Assembly: GCA_944320235.1 (NCBI GenBank)
Contig: CALUGQ010000031.1
Location: forward strand, 1 to 39,098
Reading direction: 5' to 3'
Source of the DNA: an uncultured Prevotella sp.
Lineage (GTDB): Bacteria > Bacteroidota > Bacteroidia > Bacteroidales > Bacteroidaceae
DNA length: 39,098 nt
The notes beneath the pieces were generated by a model, which searched no databases, was not told where the DNA came from, and saw only the letters and a list, made by a program, of their open reading frames with translations. Within the stretch, counting starts at the first letter, position 1; each line of letters opens with the position of its first letter. The position numbers were made by a program, and so were the translations under genes. This document shows, piece by piece, positions 24,240-32,641 of this stretch.

Positions 24240-24499
24240 CGGATTGTTTTGTGAAAATGAAGAAGTTGGAGAGGAATATTTTCAGCGCACAAGGCATTCC
24301 GGCGCGTCAAGGGCGGTTCGCGCATTCGCTTGGGGAGACTTTCTTCTCTGTTTCCTCCGTGGCGCGCACCGCCTACTATGTGCAGCCCGGCCACATCCAC
24401 ACCTCCTTGCAACGCCTGGGAGACAGTTGGGCTGGTTGATGGAGAGACTTTTCTTTATTGGATATCCGCATTCTGCCAACACGTGAAAAGGTGCAATTA

Positions 24500-24532
24500 A
24501 GAAGCTGTCTTGATTAAATCAAAACAGCTTCT
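24500..24532. repeat. 33-base palindromic hairpin
   Basis: AGAAGCTGT (24500-24508) and TTGATT (24510-24515) pair with AATCAA (24517-24522) and ACAGCTTCT (24524-24532), with a single mismatch. It resembles a terminator stem but has no U-tract on either strand. Confidence 0.65.
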
Positions 24533-24607
24533 ATAAAGCGCTCACAGGCATCTGCTCTTCTGTATGCGCTATGCAATGATTTGAATACGGTTCGTTTCAG
24601 GCTGCGG

Positions 24608-24663
24608 AATGGCCTGTTTCGGAGACAAAAACGGCCTGTTTCGGACGTCAAAACGCCCCGTTT
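24608..24663. repeat. Direct and palindromic GGCCTGTTTCGGA / AAACGCCCCGTTT repeats
   Basis: GGCCTGTTTCGGA occurs at 24611-24623 and again at 24633-24645, a 22-bp period. It is followed by AAACGCCCCGTTT (24651-24663), whose ends are mutually complementary. The same 13-mer occurs inverted at 32825-32837. Confidence 0.75.
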
Positions 24664-24984
24664 GCAATGTGCTGGAAATCAGTTCCAAGTCTAAATTATT
24701 GTCAAACTCGTCTATAATACAGAAAATTCCTGTAACTTAGTCTTTGGTAATCATCGCTTATGTCTTTTGTAACTGTTTGATTTTCAGTTATGAAGGTGCA
24801 AAATATTTGCGTGATTACCAACTTTTGGGATGGTTTCCTTATCCTGAACTCGCGTATTTTAAACATCTTCATATCCCGAATTTGAGTATCAATGCTGCCC
24901 GTTTTTCAACTCTGTCGTTATGTGCAGATTGGTTGGGTGGGGCTTTGTAAAGATATTACATGAGTTTGTGGGCATGAATGCAAC

Positions 24985-25020
24985 CTGCGCCACGGCTGAC
25001 AATTGTCGGTCGTGGCGCAG
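24985..25020. terminator. Terminator hairpin downstream of fbp
   Basis: CTGCGCCACG (24985-24994) pairs with CGTGGCGCAG (25011-25020). The interior GACAATTGTC is self-complementary, and G-U pairs bridge the two parts, giving an 18-bp stem. It lies 26 bases after the fbp stop on the minus strand. The only nearby T-run (25026-25032) is on the + side, so efficiency on - is uncertain. Confidence 0.65.
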
Positions 25021-25046
25021 TGAGTGTTTTTTTGTGGCTAGTGCGG

Positions 25047-27035
25047 CTATTGCCTTCTTTCTTTCAGGATTCCGTGCCTGTATGCGTAGAGCAGTTTTTT
25101 CAAGTCTACGATTTGTGCTTTCAGTTCGAGCCCCCTGTCTGTATCGGCCACAAGCATCCTGTGTGCAGACATCTCAACAATCTGTGTGGTGCTCTTTATG
25201 TCTGTTCCTTGTTTGATGGCATCTGCCGCACTGGTGAAAGGCTCGTGCTGAACCAGCTGGAATCCGCGGCTGTGGTATACCAGGGTGTATCCTGCGATGC
25301 CGGTCTCATTGTGGTATGCCTCGCTGAATCCGCCGTCTATTACCATTAGCCGTCCGCCGGCCTTGATAGGGTTTTCGCCTTTTGAGGCGTGTACGGGTAC
25401 ATGGCCGTTTATGATGTGCCTGTTTTCCCCGCTGACGTCGAATGCGTCAAGAATCCGGTCACAGATGGCCTCGTTGTCGCGCAACTTGAAATAATAGCCT
25501 TTTTCTTCCTTGTATGTATCTTTGTCTTTTAGGAAATAGCGCTCAAATGTTGCCATCTTGGACTTGTCGAACAGGGGGCTGTTCTTTCCACACCACAAGT
25601 ACAGGAAGTAGTCTGTTGCTTTTGCGCGTTCTGCTGGGGTGGAGTCTGCGGTGAAGGCAGAGCGGATTGTCATTTCTGTCTGGTACATAAGTTGCTTGCC
25701 GCTGTATGTATTGCCATCAGCCAAGAGCACTTCCTTTAGTGTGCCGTCGGCGTTGAGCGGAACTGAAGCGTGGAAGAGCAGGTTGCTGTTGTATATGGCA
25801 TACATTCCACCGTGGCTTAGCATCGTCTTTATGTGCCTGTGCAGTTTCTCGCTTACGGCGAATGAGTGATGCAGCCGCTTCATGAGTGCATCTTCCTCAT
25901 TTGTCAGCGCATATGGTGATGTCGGGTCCACGGTCGGGAAGTTGTTGCTTTTCATCTGGTATTCATGCCCGTCGATGACACATACACCACGTTCTTGGTC
26001 TATGCACGATAGCAGGTTGCGCTTGTCCATGCCCCATTCAGGGTTGCGGGCGTACACTTGGGCCTCTACCTTGAATTGTATTATGCTTATCGCTTTGTGC
26101 ATCTGTGCAATAAGGCGCGTGGTCTTGTCGTCTACAGTTGATTCTTTGTTCAGCTTCGGCATGAATTCTTCGCAAGGGTCGTCACCATATGTGTCCATTG
26201 CAAATGTTGCCAGCGGAACCATGTTAATGCCATAGCCTTCTTCTAGCGTTGCCAAGTTGGCATATCTGAGTGACAGCCTGAGTACATTGCAGATGCAGGC
26301 ATCGTTGCCAGCGCAGGCCCCCATCCATAGTATGTCGTGGTTGCCCCACTGTATGTCCCAGCTGTGATAACGTTGCATGGTGTCCATGATAATGTGTGCG
26401 CCGGGTCCCCTGTCGTATATGTCGCCCAGGATGTGGAGTTGGTCAATGGCCAGCCGCTGTATCACGTTGCATAGTGCAATGATGAAGTCGTCAGCCCTCC
26501 CCGTTGAGATGATTGTGTCAACAATGACGTTGACGTAAGCCGTCTTGTTGGTGTCATCGGCGTGCTCATGGAGCAGTTCCTCTATGATGTAGCTGAAGTC
26601 AGTCGGGAGAGACTTGCGCACTTTTGAACGGGTGTACTTGCTGCTTACATCGCGGCACACTCGTACAAGTTGGTGTATGGTGATGTGGTACCAGTCTTCA
26701 AGTTCTGGCTCAGATGTCTTTATTAGTTCTATCTTTTGTTCAGGATAATATATCAATGTGCATAGCTCTTTCTTTTCAGACTCCCTCAAGCTGTTCCCGA
26801 AGAGCTCATTGACTTTTCGCTTAATGTTCCCTGATGCGTTTTTCAGCACGTGCTGAAAGGCCTCGTTTTCACCGTGTATGTCGGCGAGAAAGTGTTCCGT
26901 ACCCTTGGGCAAGTGCATGATGGCCTCAAGGTTTATTATTTCTGTGCTTGCCTCGGCAATGGTTGGGAACAACTTAGACAGCAGTCCTAGATACTGTGTG
27001 TCGTTTCCATTTCCGGCAGTTTTGTTTTGGGTCAT
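25047..27035 (-). CDS. fbp: Class III fructose-1,6-bisphosphatase
   Basis: This enzyme hydrolyses fructose-1,6-bisphosphate to fructose-6-phosphate in gluconeogenesis. At 662 aa it fits the class III (Firmicutes/Bacteroidetes) enzyme, unrelated to the classical FBPase. It has the calcineurin-like metallophosphoesterase signature: ADIHGENEAF (Asp52, His54), GDIYDRGPGAH and WGNHDILW for the two-metal site. Later segments INGHVPVHASKGENPIKAGGRLMVIDGGF supply the remaining His and substrate contacts. It is the last gene of the ftsE-to-fbp operon and overlaps the upstream gene by 4 bases. Confidence 0.96.
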   Translation of the reverse strand: MTQNKTAGNGNDTQYLGLLSKLFPTIAEASTEIINLEAIMHLPKGTEHFLADIHGENEAFQHVLKNASGNIKRKVNELFGNSLRESEKKELCTLIYYPEQKIELIKTSEPELEDWYHITIHQLVRVCRDVSSKYTRSKVRKSLPTDFSYIIEELLHEHADDTNKTAYVNVIVDTIISTGRADDFIIALCNVIQRLAIDQLHILGDIYDRGPGAHIIMDTMQRYHSWDIQWGNHDILWMGACAGNDACICNVLRLSLRYANLATLEEGYGINMVPLATFAMDTYGDDPCEEFMPKLNKESTVDDKTTRLIAQMHKAISIIQFKVEAQVYARNPEWGMDKRNLLSCIDQERGVCVIDGHEYQMKSNNFPTVDPTSPYALTNEEDALMKRLHHSFAVSEKLHRHIKTMLSHGGMYAIYNSNLLFHASVPLNADGTLKEVLLADGNTYSGKQLMYQTEMTIRSAFTADSTPAERAKATDYFLYLWCGKNSPLFDKSKMATFERYFLKDKDTYKEEKGYYFKLRDNEAICDRILDAFDVSGENRHIINGHVPVHASKGENPIKAGGRLMVIDGGFSEAYHNETGIAGYTLVYHSRGFQLVQHEPFTSAADAIKQGTDIKSTTQIVEMSAHRMLVADTDRGLELKAQIVDLKKLLYAYRHGILKERRQ

Positions 27036-28126
27036 ATTCTTATGCGTTTTGTTATTTCTGTTTCAGTGTTTCTTGCCACTCTGTCGTTAATTGCAGTGGC
27101 TATCATGAATCCTTCTTCAAGCCCTGTCGTGTCGGCTAAAATCTGCATGAGGCGTGAGGTGTGCTTCATCAGTCTCCGCTCTTGCAGCATTTTTGCCAAT
27201 TTGTCTTCATTGACCTTCGCATTCCTTAGCAAAGTTGATATTTCGATGAGGTGGCTGATTCTCAACACTTTGCGCCTGGCATACTTATTTGTTGTTTCAA
27301 GCAACTCTGCTATCTGCTGTTCACTGTCAGTTGCTTGTAGGCTTTGTGTTAGTTTGCCAATAGGCTTGGTCGGTGCTACATAGCTGTCTATTGTTTCATA
27401 TAGAGTGAGCGGCATTCCCAACTTTAATGTAGATATGCCATGTTCAATGGTGCTGTTAATGTTCTCTTGGCAGGCAAATACGGCAATCTTGTGCCATTCG
27501 TCGTGACTGATGTTCAAGCAAGCTCTGGCTTCTTGCTCTGTCAGCCAGTGTTTGTCTCCAGTAATTCCAGCCTTGATAATGGCTCTCATTGCCAGTCTTG
27601 TTTCAGGAGACATCAGCTCGTGTACGTCAGAATCCAGCACTTTCATGTAAATGGCGTATACCTGTGTTGCCATTTCTTCGGGTGTTATCGTGTCTGTGAC
27701 GATGGCATTCAAGACCGTTTCCACCCTTTTGTTATAGCCAATGTTACTTAAATTGCCGGCCTCCAGACGCCCCATTGCAATCATGCAGTAAGCCTTTTGC
27801 AAGCATCTGCGTTGATACAGATGCAATTTTGGCAGTTTTTTTGTCCAATACTGTTGTTTTAGGATCCATGGTTCCAGTTGGCCGTGTGGTGTGATGATTG
27901 TCCTTATGCCTCGTTTCCTGGCAACAATGGACGCCATTGCTATGGATAAATGCCAGCATCCATGTAAGTGTACTATGTCGGGGTTCCATCTCGAAAGTTC
28001 CTTTCGAAATATTTTAAGACTGCTGCATGACTTCGTTTCTGCCATGCAAGTCATGGCAGCGGTCAAAACATCAATGTATTGTCTTGCCGTTGAGTCTGTC
28101 TTCATGTAGAAATGCAGCACTTTCAT
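27032..28126 (-). CDS. GT4-like glycosyltransferase N-domain with atypical helical C-terminal half
   Basis: A 364-aa protein whose first ~140 residues resemble the N-terminal Rossmann half of GT-B glycosyltransferases: MKVLHFYMKTDSTARQYIDVL, PDIVHLHGCWHLSIA (~49-63) and TIITPHGQLEPWILK (~76-90). The usual donor-binding C-terminal half with an E-x7-E motif is not visible. Instead residues ~145-364 look helical and charged (STIEHGISTLKLGMP, NAKVNEDKLAKMLQERRLM). I chose the start at 28126; the longer frame to 28204 would overlap the GT2 gene by 67 bases, while 28126 leaves 11. It overlaps fbp by 4 bases. Activity as a transferase is doubtful. Confidence 0.78.
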   Translation of the reverse strand: MKVLHFYMKTDSTARQYIDVLTAAMTCMAETKSCSSLKIFRKELSRWNPDIVHLHGCWHLSIAMASIVARKRGIRTIITPHGQLEPWILKQQYWTKKLPKLHLYQRRCLQKAYCMIAMGRLEAGNLSNIGYNKRVETVLNAIVTDTITPEEMATQVYAIYMKVLDSDVHELMSPETRLAMRAIIKAGITGDKHWLTEQEARACLNISHDEWHKIAVFACQENINSTIEHGISTLKLGMPLTLYETIDSYVAPTKPIGKLTQSLQATDSEQQIAELLETTNKYARRKVLRISHLIEISTLLRNAKVNEDKLAKMLQERRLMKHTSRLMQILADTTGLEEGFMIATAINDRVARNTETEITKRIRI

Positions 28127-28137
28127 ATATGCAATGG

Positions 28138-29274
28138 TTATTTTCGGATGAAATCGTTCTTGTTTGCCATAAGGTGGCGGAGCATGAAAATTATGTTTTG
28201 CCACATTATTCTGACCTCCAGAAACGGAATGGCACCTACTGTAATATGTTCACCAAACCGTTCCAATGCTTTGTTTGCAACATGCGTCCTTATAAGGATT
28301 GTCAAGGCCAGGCATATTATTGCGCAGCCTAAAAACAACAGATTTTGTGTGATTGAAGCGTATATTATTGCTGCCAGTTGCGCCAAATAGTTAAAATGGA
28401 GAAGGAATGTGTCGGTGTTGTATAGCAATCTATAAGTTGTTCCATGTTTAAGTCGGTGCCTGGTTTCCATATAAACAATGTGTTCGTTGTCCCATTTCTT
28501 TTTAGAAGGTGAATCTTGAATAATATGTGCATCTGCCTCTATGGCAATGGCGGTTCTTCCTGACACAGAATATTCATTGGCAATAAAGTCATATTCTCCG
28601 CGCAGGAATTTCAGATTGGCAAGGAATCCGTTGTGGGCCATGAATTCGCTTTTGCGCAAAGCGATGTTGTTCCCGTTGTATCGGAATGTAGACTTGCGCA
28701 TTGTTGAATGGATTATATAGCAAAACGCTTGCAATCGTTCAAACCTTTGGAACTGTTTTGACGATGGTTCATAATTGGTATATCCAAGTACGATGTCGTG
28801 ACTGTCATTGCAGTAACTGGCCATCGTTGTTAACCAATTGCTACCGTTAGGCTTGCAGTCGGCATCAGTAATGATAACCCATTCGTTGTGAGCGGCTTTC
28901 ATGCCTATGGTCAAGGCAAGCTTGTGACGGCTTAGGTAGTGGCTGGATGATGGTATAAATGTTGTATATAGGCAAGGGAAATCCTTTTTGAGCCTTTTCA
29001 GGACATCTTCCGTGTCATCTGTTGACGATTCGTCTACAACAATGACTTCAAACCCAGGTTCATATTTTTGGGCTAGTATCATAGGAAGATTGCGTTCCAG
29101 TTCATTTGCATTGTCATGCACGGCCATGATGACAGATAATGCTGGTGGCTTTTGTTCGACAATTCCGTTGGCTTTGAATTTGCGTATTCTGAAAAATACG
29201 TTGAATAACGGCGTGACAAGCGCGAGGAGCGCAAGTGCCCCATACAGGATTATTGTATTGGCATCAATTGGCAT
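28138..29274 (-). CDS. Membrane-associated family 2 glycosyltransferase
   Basis: A 378-aa GT2 (GT-A fold) transferase. An N-terminal membrane helix (residues ~8-30) precedes the catalytic domain: LSVIMAVHDNANELERNLP (~46-64), VIVVDESSTDDTEDVL with the first Asp, and the metal-binding ITDADCKPNG motif (DxD, ~135-144). A further acidic motif is in FLRGEYDFIANEY. Two C-terminal hydrophobic segments (LAQLAAIIYASI, LLFLGCAIICLALTIL) would anchor it. The product is unknown; an envelope glycan is likely. The gene lies 10 bp after lysA and 11 bp before the GT4-like gene. Confidence 0.9.
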   Translation of the reverse strand: MPIDANTIILYGALALLALVTPLFNVFFRIRKFKANGIVEQKPPALSVIMAVHDNANELERNLPMILAQKYEPGFEVIVVDESSTDDTEDVLKRLKKDFPCLYTTFIPSSSHYLSRHKLALTIGMKAAHNEWVIITDADCKPNGSNWLTTMASYCNDSHDIVLGYTNYEPSSKQFQRFERLQAFCYIIHSTMRKSTFRYNGNNIALRKSEFMAHNGFLANLKFLRGEYDFIANEYSVSGRTAIAIEADAHIIQDSPSKKKWDNEHIVYMETRHRLKHGTTYRLLYNTDTFLLHFNYLAQLAAIIYASITQNLLFLGCAIICLALTILIRTHVANKALERFGEHITVGAIPFLEVRIMWQNIIFMLRHLMANKNDFIRK

Positions 29275-29284
29275 ACATGTACTG

Positions 29285-30445
29285 TTATATCATTTCTTCA
29301 CTGGTATATTCTGTTGGCAATTGTCGGCAATTGTATTGTGAGGCCATTATTTCCCCATAAGCTCCTGCTGAACGAATGGCCAGCAAGTCGCCTCTTTCGC
29401 ACTGGTTAAGCTCTGTTTGTTTGGCAAAGACATCGCTTGATTCACATATTGGGCCAACCACGTCATAAGGCTCTGGCGCAGAATTGCTGCTTATGTTCTC
29501 TATCTTATGATATGCATGGTACAGCGCAGGACGTATTAGGTCGGTCATGCCGGCATCAACGATTGCGAATTTTTTTGCTGTGCCTTGCTTTACGTAGAGC
29601 ACTTTTGTGATTAAGGAGCCACATTGGCCTACAACTGCCCTTCCTAGTTCAAAGTGTACCTGCTGGCCGTCGCGGAGTTTTAGATGTTTGGCATACGTGT
29701 TGAAATAATCCTTGAAGTCAGGTATTGGCACACGGTTAGGGTGTTGATAGTCTATGCCCAGGCCGCCGCCCACGTTGATGTGCTCCACGTTGATGTGATG
29801 CTGTTCAAGTTTGTCTTGCAGTTCGTTGATCCTGTTGCATAGGGCTATGAAGTCTCCCATGTCGGTTATTTGCGACCCGATGTGGAAATGTAACCCCACG
29901 AAAGATACATTAGTGAGTTGCTGTGCTGTGTTGATTGCTTGTTCCATGTCTTGCATGGCAATCCCGAATTTGTTTTCCGCGAGTCCGGTTGTGATGTTGG
30001 CGTGCGTATGTGCGCCTATGTCGGGATTGATTCTGAATGCCACGCGGGCAACTTTCATTTTCTGCCGGGCGAGTTCATTGATAACCTGGAGTTCAGCCGT
30101 GCTTTCAACGTTGAAGCAGAAAATGTTTTTTTCAAGCCCCAATTCTATTTCCCAGTCGCTTTTTCCAACTCCGGCATATACGATGGAATTTGATGGGAAG
30201 CCTGCTTTTATTGCAGCTTGGATTTCTCCACCGCTTACGCAATCTGCGCCAAGGCCGGATTCCCTGATTATGTTCAATATCTTTGCGTTGGCATTTGCCT
30301 TTACGGCGTAATGTACCACAAAGTTTTTGTGCTTGACTGCCTCAGCCTTGATTGCTTCAAGCGTCTTTCGCAGCAAAGCTGTGTCGTAATAGTAGAATGG
30401 CGTGTCGATTCGCTCGAATCTATTAATTGGGAATTTTCCTTTCAT
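29285..30445 (-). CDS. lysA: Diaminopimelate decarboxylase
   Basis: LysA converts meso-diaminopimelate to L-lysine using pyridoxal phosphate. The 386-aa chain shows the fold-type III barrel: VHYAVKANANAKIL with the PLP lysine (~42-55), ADCVSGGEIQAA, FHIGSQITD, NVGGGLGIDY, FELGRAVVGQCG and the late VGPICESSDVF with its conserved Cys. The start at 30445 (MKGKFPINRFERIDTPFYYYD) fits the family; upstream in-frame ATGs at 30478 and 30508 add unconserved residues. It follows lysC by 80 bases in the lysine branch and precedes the glycosyltransferase genes. Confidence 0.95.
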   Translation of the reverse strand: MKGKFPINRFERIDTPFYYYDTALLRKTLEAIKAEAVKHKNFVVHYAVKANANAKILNIIRESGLGADCVSGGEIQAAIKAGFPSNSIVYAGVGKSDWEIELGLEKNIFCFNVESTAELQVINELARQKMKVARVAFRINPDIGAHTHANITTGLAENKFGIAMQDMEQAINTAQQLTNVSFVGLHFHIGSQITDMGDFIALCNRINELQDKLEQHHINVEHINVGGGLGIDYQHPNRVPIPDFKDYFNTYAKHLKLRDGQQVHFELGRAVVGQCGSLITKVLYVKQGTAKKFAIVDAGMTDLIRPALYHAYHKIENISSNSAPEPYDVVGPICESSDVFAKQTELNQCERGDLLAIRSAGAYGEIMASQYNCRQLPTEYTSEEMI

Positions 30446-30525
30446 ACCATTGTCTTTGCTTGTTATACTTATTGTCATGCCATAGTTGGCCGTGGCTGGC
30501 TTTGGCATTGTGAAACTGCATTTGC

Positions 30526-31845
30526 TCAGTTGTTGAATAAAGTATTGCTTAAACTTTGCAGTGCGCGTTTCTTGTCGCTTTCTTTTATCAAGAATGAGAT
30601 GTTGTAATTTGAACCGCCGTATGATATCATTCGTATAGGAATGTTTTTCATGGCTTCTGTTGCCAATGTCTCGAAACCTACGTTGCTCCAGTCAAGGTCT
30701 CCTACAACGCATATTATGCACATATTGGTATCAACTGTCACTGTGCCGTATTTCTTCAGCTCGTCGACAATTTCCTTTAGGTGTGTTGTTGTGTCGATGC
30801 TCATTGACACACCGACTTCTGATGTGCAAACCATGTCAATTGGAGTTTGATAGCTTTCAAAGATTTCAAAGACCTTGCGCAGGAATCCCGTTGCCAACAG
30901 CATCCTGCTGCTTTTTATCTTTATGGCTGTGATGTTGTCTTTTGCTGCCACTGCCTTTATCTTGCCGTGTTCGGTCTTGTTGCTTATGATTGTTCCTTCT
31001 GCCTCGGGCGCCATGGTGTTGAGGAGCCTTACCGGAACACCTGCATATTTTGCCGGCTGAACGCACGTGGGGTGAAGTATCTTTGCACCGAAATAGGCCA
31101 ATTCTGCTGCCTCTTCGAAATGCAGCTGGTGGACGGGCGATGTCTTGTCTACAACACGCGGGTCATTGTTGTGCATACCGTCAATGTCAGTCCAGATTTG
31201 TATTTCTTCGGCATTGAGGGCAGCACCTACCAATGATGCAGTGTAGTCGCTGCCTCCACGTTGCAGATTGTCTATTTCGCCGTATGCGTTACGGCAGATA
31301 AACCCTTGCGTGATGTACACTTGCGACCCGTCGTTGTCCTTTAGCAAGTCCGTAAGTTTTTCTTTGATATAAATTGGGTCTGGCTCTGAGTTCTTGTCTG
31401 TGCGCATAAAGTCGAGTGCAGAAAGCAGAGTCACGTTTATTCCGCATTCTTTCATGTAGTTTGTCACCATGTTGGTGCTTATTATCTCGCCTTGCGCTAC
31501 GATGCTTTTTTCTTCAAAACTTGTAAACAGTTCTTTGGTGAAGGTGCGTAAGTAGTTGAACTCGTCAGTAAGGAAACTGCGTGTCTTTTCTTTCCATTCG
31601 TCGGTTGAATAAAGCTCATCTACATGCTTGGAATACTTTTCTTCGAGCTTGTTGATGATTTCATTAGCCCCGTCGGGATTCTTTTTGTAGAGGTAGTCAG
31701 AAATCTCGACGAGAGAGTTTGTGGTACCGGACATTGCTGAGAGTACAACGAAAACAGTCTCGCCTGATGCGGTCACCAATTTTGTTACGTCTTTCATCCT
31801 TGCCGGCGTGCCTACAGATGTGCCGCCAAACTTCATTACTTTCAT
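30526..31845 (-). CDS. lysC: Monofunctional aspartate kinase
   Basis: This enzyme phosphorylates aspartate, the first step to lysine, threonine, methionine and diaminopimelate. It is 439 aa. The N-terminus carries VMKFGGTSVG (residues ~3-12). The catalytic domain includes FVVLSAMSGTTNSL, FICRNAYGEIDNLQRGGSDYTASLVGAAL and IWTDIDGMHNNDPR. Two C-terminal ACT-like regions (ITAIKIKSSRMLLATGF..., TVDTNMCIICVVGDLDWSN) would bind an inhibitory amino acid. I use the ATG at 31845, 13 bases after ftsE; the longer frame from 31878 would overlap it. It has no fused homoserine dehydrogenase. Confidence 0.95.
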   Translation of the reverse strand: MKVMKFGGTSVGTPARMKDVTKLVTASGETVFVVLSAMSGTTNSLVEISDYLYKKNPDGANEIINKLEEKYSKHVDELYSTDEWKEKTRSFLTDEFNYLRTFTKELFTSFEEKSIVAQGEIISTNMVTNYMKECGINVTLLSALDFMRTDKNSEPDPIYIKEKLTDLLKDNDGSQVYITQGFICRNAYGEIDNLQRGGSDYTASLVGAALNAEEIQIWTDIDGMHNNDPRVVDKTSPVHQLHFEEAAELAYFGAKILHPTCVQPAKYAGVPVRLLNTMAPEAEGTIISNKTEHGKIKAVAAKDNITAIKIKSSRMLLATGFLRKVFEIFESYQTPIDMVCTSEVGVSMSIDTTTHLKEIVDELKKYGTVTVDTNMCIICVVGDLDWSNVGFETLATEAMKNIPIRMISYGGSNYNISFLIKESDKKRALQSLSNTLFNN

Positions 31846-31858
31846 ATCTGGGTGTTTT

Positions 31859-32641
31859 TTATTCGTTATGTTCGTCATTTGAGTCTATTGTGTCAGTCTC
31901 GTGCATCTTGCCATCCTGTGCAGGTACAGAGGATGCATCACTGTCGTTTATAAACGGTATTTTGTTAAAGTCGCTTGTAACTTCAGCCAGATGGCCGTTT
32001 GCACAGCGGTACACTATGCCAGGATATTTGTCTAATAGCGGCATATTGTGTGTGCTCATGATGACAGATGCTCCGGTTTGTGAAACATGTCTCAGCAGTC
32101 GGATTATGTTCTCGGCCGTCTCTGGGTCAAGGTTCCCTGTCGGTTCGTCGGCCACGATCAGTTTAGGTTTGTTCAGCATGGCCCTGGCGATTGCGATTCT
32201 CTGCTGCTCGCCGCCAGAGAGCTCGTGTGGCATTTTTTGTGCTTTGTCCTGCATTCCGACATCGCTCAGCACTTCGGTTATGCGTTTGTCTATTTGTTTC
32301 CTGTCTTTCCAACCTGTGGCCTTGAGCACGAATTTCAGGTTTTTGTATACAGTTCTGTCGTCCAGTAGCTTGAAGTCTTGGAATATTACCCCCATCTGAC
32401 GGCGCAGTGACGGCACGTGTTTGCGTTTTAGGTTGCGCAGGTCGTGTCCAAGAACGTCTGCCTTGTCGGCTTCATCCACATCAAGCTCAAGGTAAACTGT
32501 CTTGAGCAGTGAGCTTTTGCCAGACCCAACGCGTCCTATTATGTATATGAACTCGCCTTCGTCTACATGGAAGTCAACGTTGCTGAGCACAGGTGTCTCG
32601 GCTTGCTGGTATATGTTTACATTCTTGTAGTCTACTAACAT
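31859..32641 (-). CDS. ftsE: Cell division ABC ATPase FtsE
   Basis: FtsE powers FtsX to activate peptidoglycan hydrolases during division. The 260-aa protein has Walker A GRVGSGKSS (~36-44), the Q-loop region MGVIFQDFKLL, the LSGGEQQR signature (~140-147), Walker B LIVADEPTGNLD (~158-169) and the STHNMP switch. A tail of ~30 residues (VPAQDGKMHETDTIDSNDEHNE) is acidic and probably disordered. No ftsX is adjacent; ftsE instead heads an operon with lysC and lysA. I start at 32641 (MLVDYKNVNIY); the upstream frame to 32701 is unlike the family. A LolD-type ATPase is an alternative, though the fit is better to FtsE. Confidence 0.88.
   Translation of the reverse strand: MLVDYKNVNIYQQAETPVLSNVDFHVDEGEFIYIIGRVGSGKSSLLKTVYLELDVDEADKADVLGHDLRNLKRKHVPSLRRQMGVIFQDFKLLDDRTVYKNLKFVLKATGWKDRKQIDKRITEVLSDVGMQDKAQKMPHELSGGEQQRIAIARAMLNKPKLIVADEPTGNLDPETAENIIRLLRHVSQTGASVIMSTHNMPLLDKYPGIVYRCANGHLAEVTSDFNKIPFINDSDASSVPAQDGKMHETDTIDSNDEHNE

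Larger units (their letters stand above)
24206..25046. other. 841-bp intergenic region upstream of the restriction-methyltransferase gene
   Basis: It contains the methyltransferase -7 element (TATATTTG, 24239-24232 on the minus strand). A GC-rich block lies at ~24275-24425 and shares the composition of the adjoining gene; a 60-codon + frame there (24257-24439) is unconvincing. Further along are a hairpin (24500-24532), the GGCCTGTTTCGGA repeats (24608-24663) and the fbp terminator (24985-25020). I see no reliable gene. Confidence 0.6.

Noticed and set aside
23408-24439. 343-codon plus-strand open frame opposite the restriction-methyltransferase
   Set aside because: It is antisense to the SAM and nuclease regions and is open because the GC-rich sequence has few stop codons.
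24257-24439. 60-codon plus-strand frame upstream of the restriction gene
   Set aside because: No homology I recognise, no ribosome site or promoter, and it overlaps the restriction gene's own upstream region.
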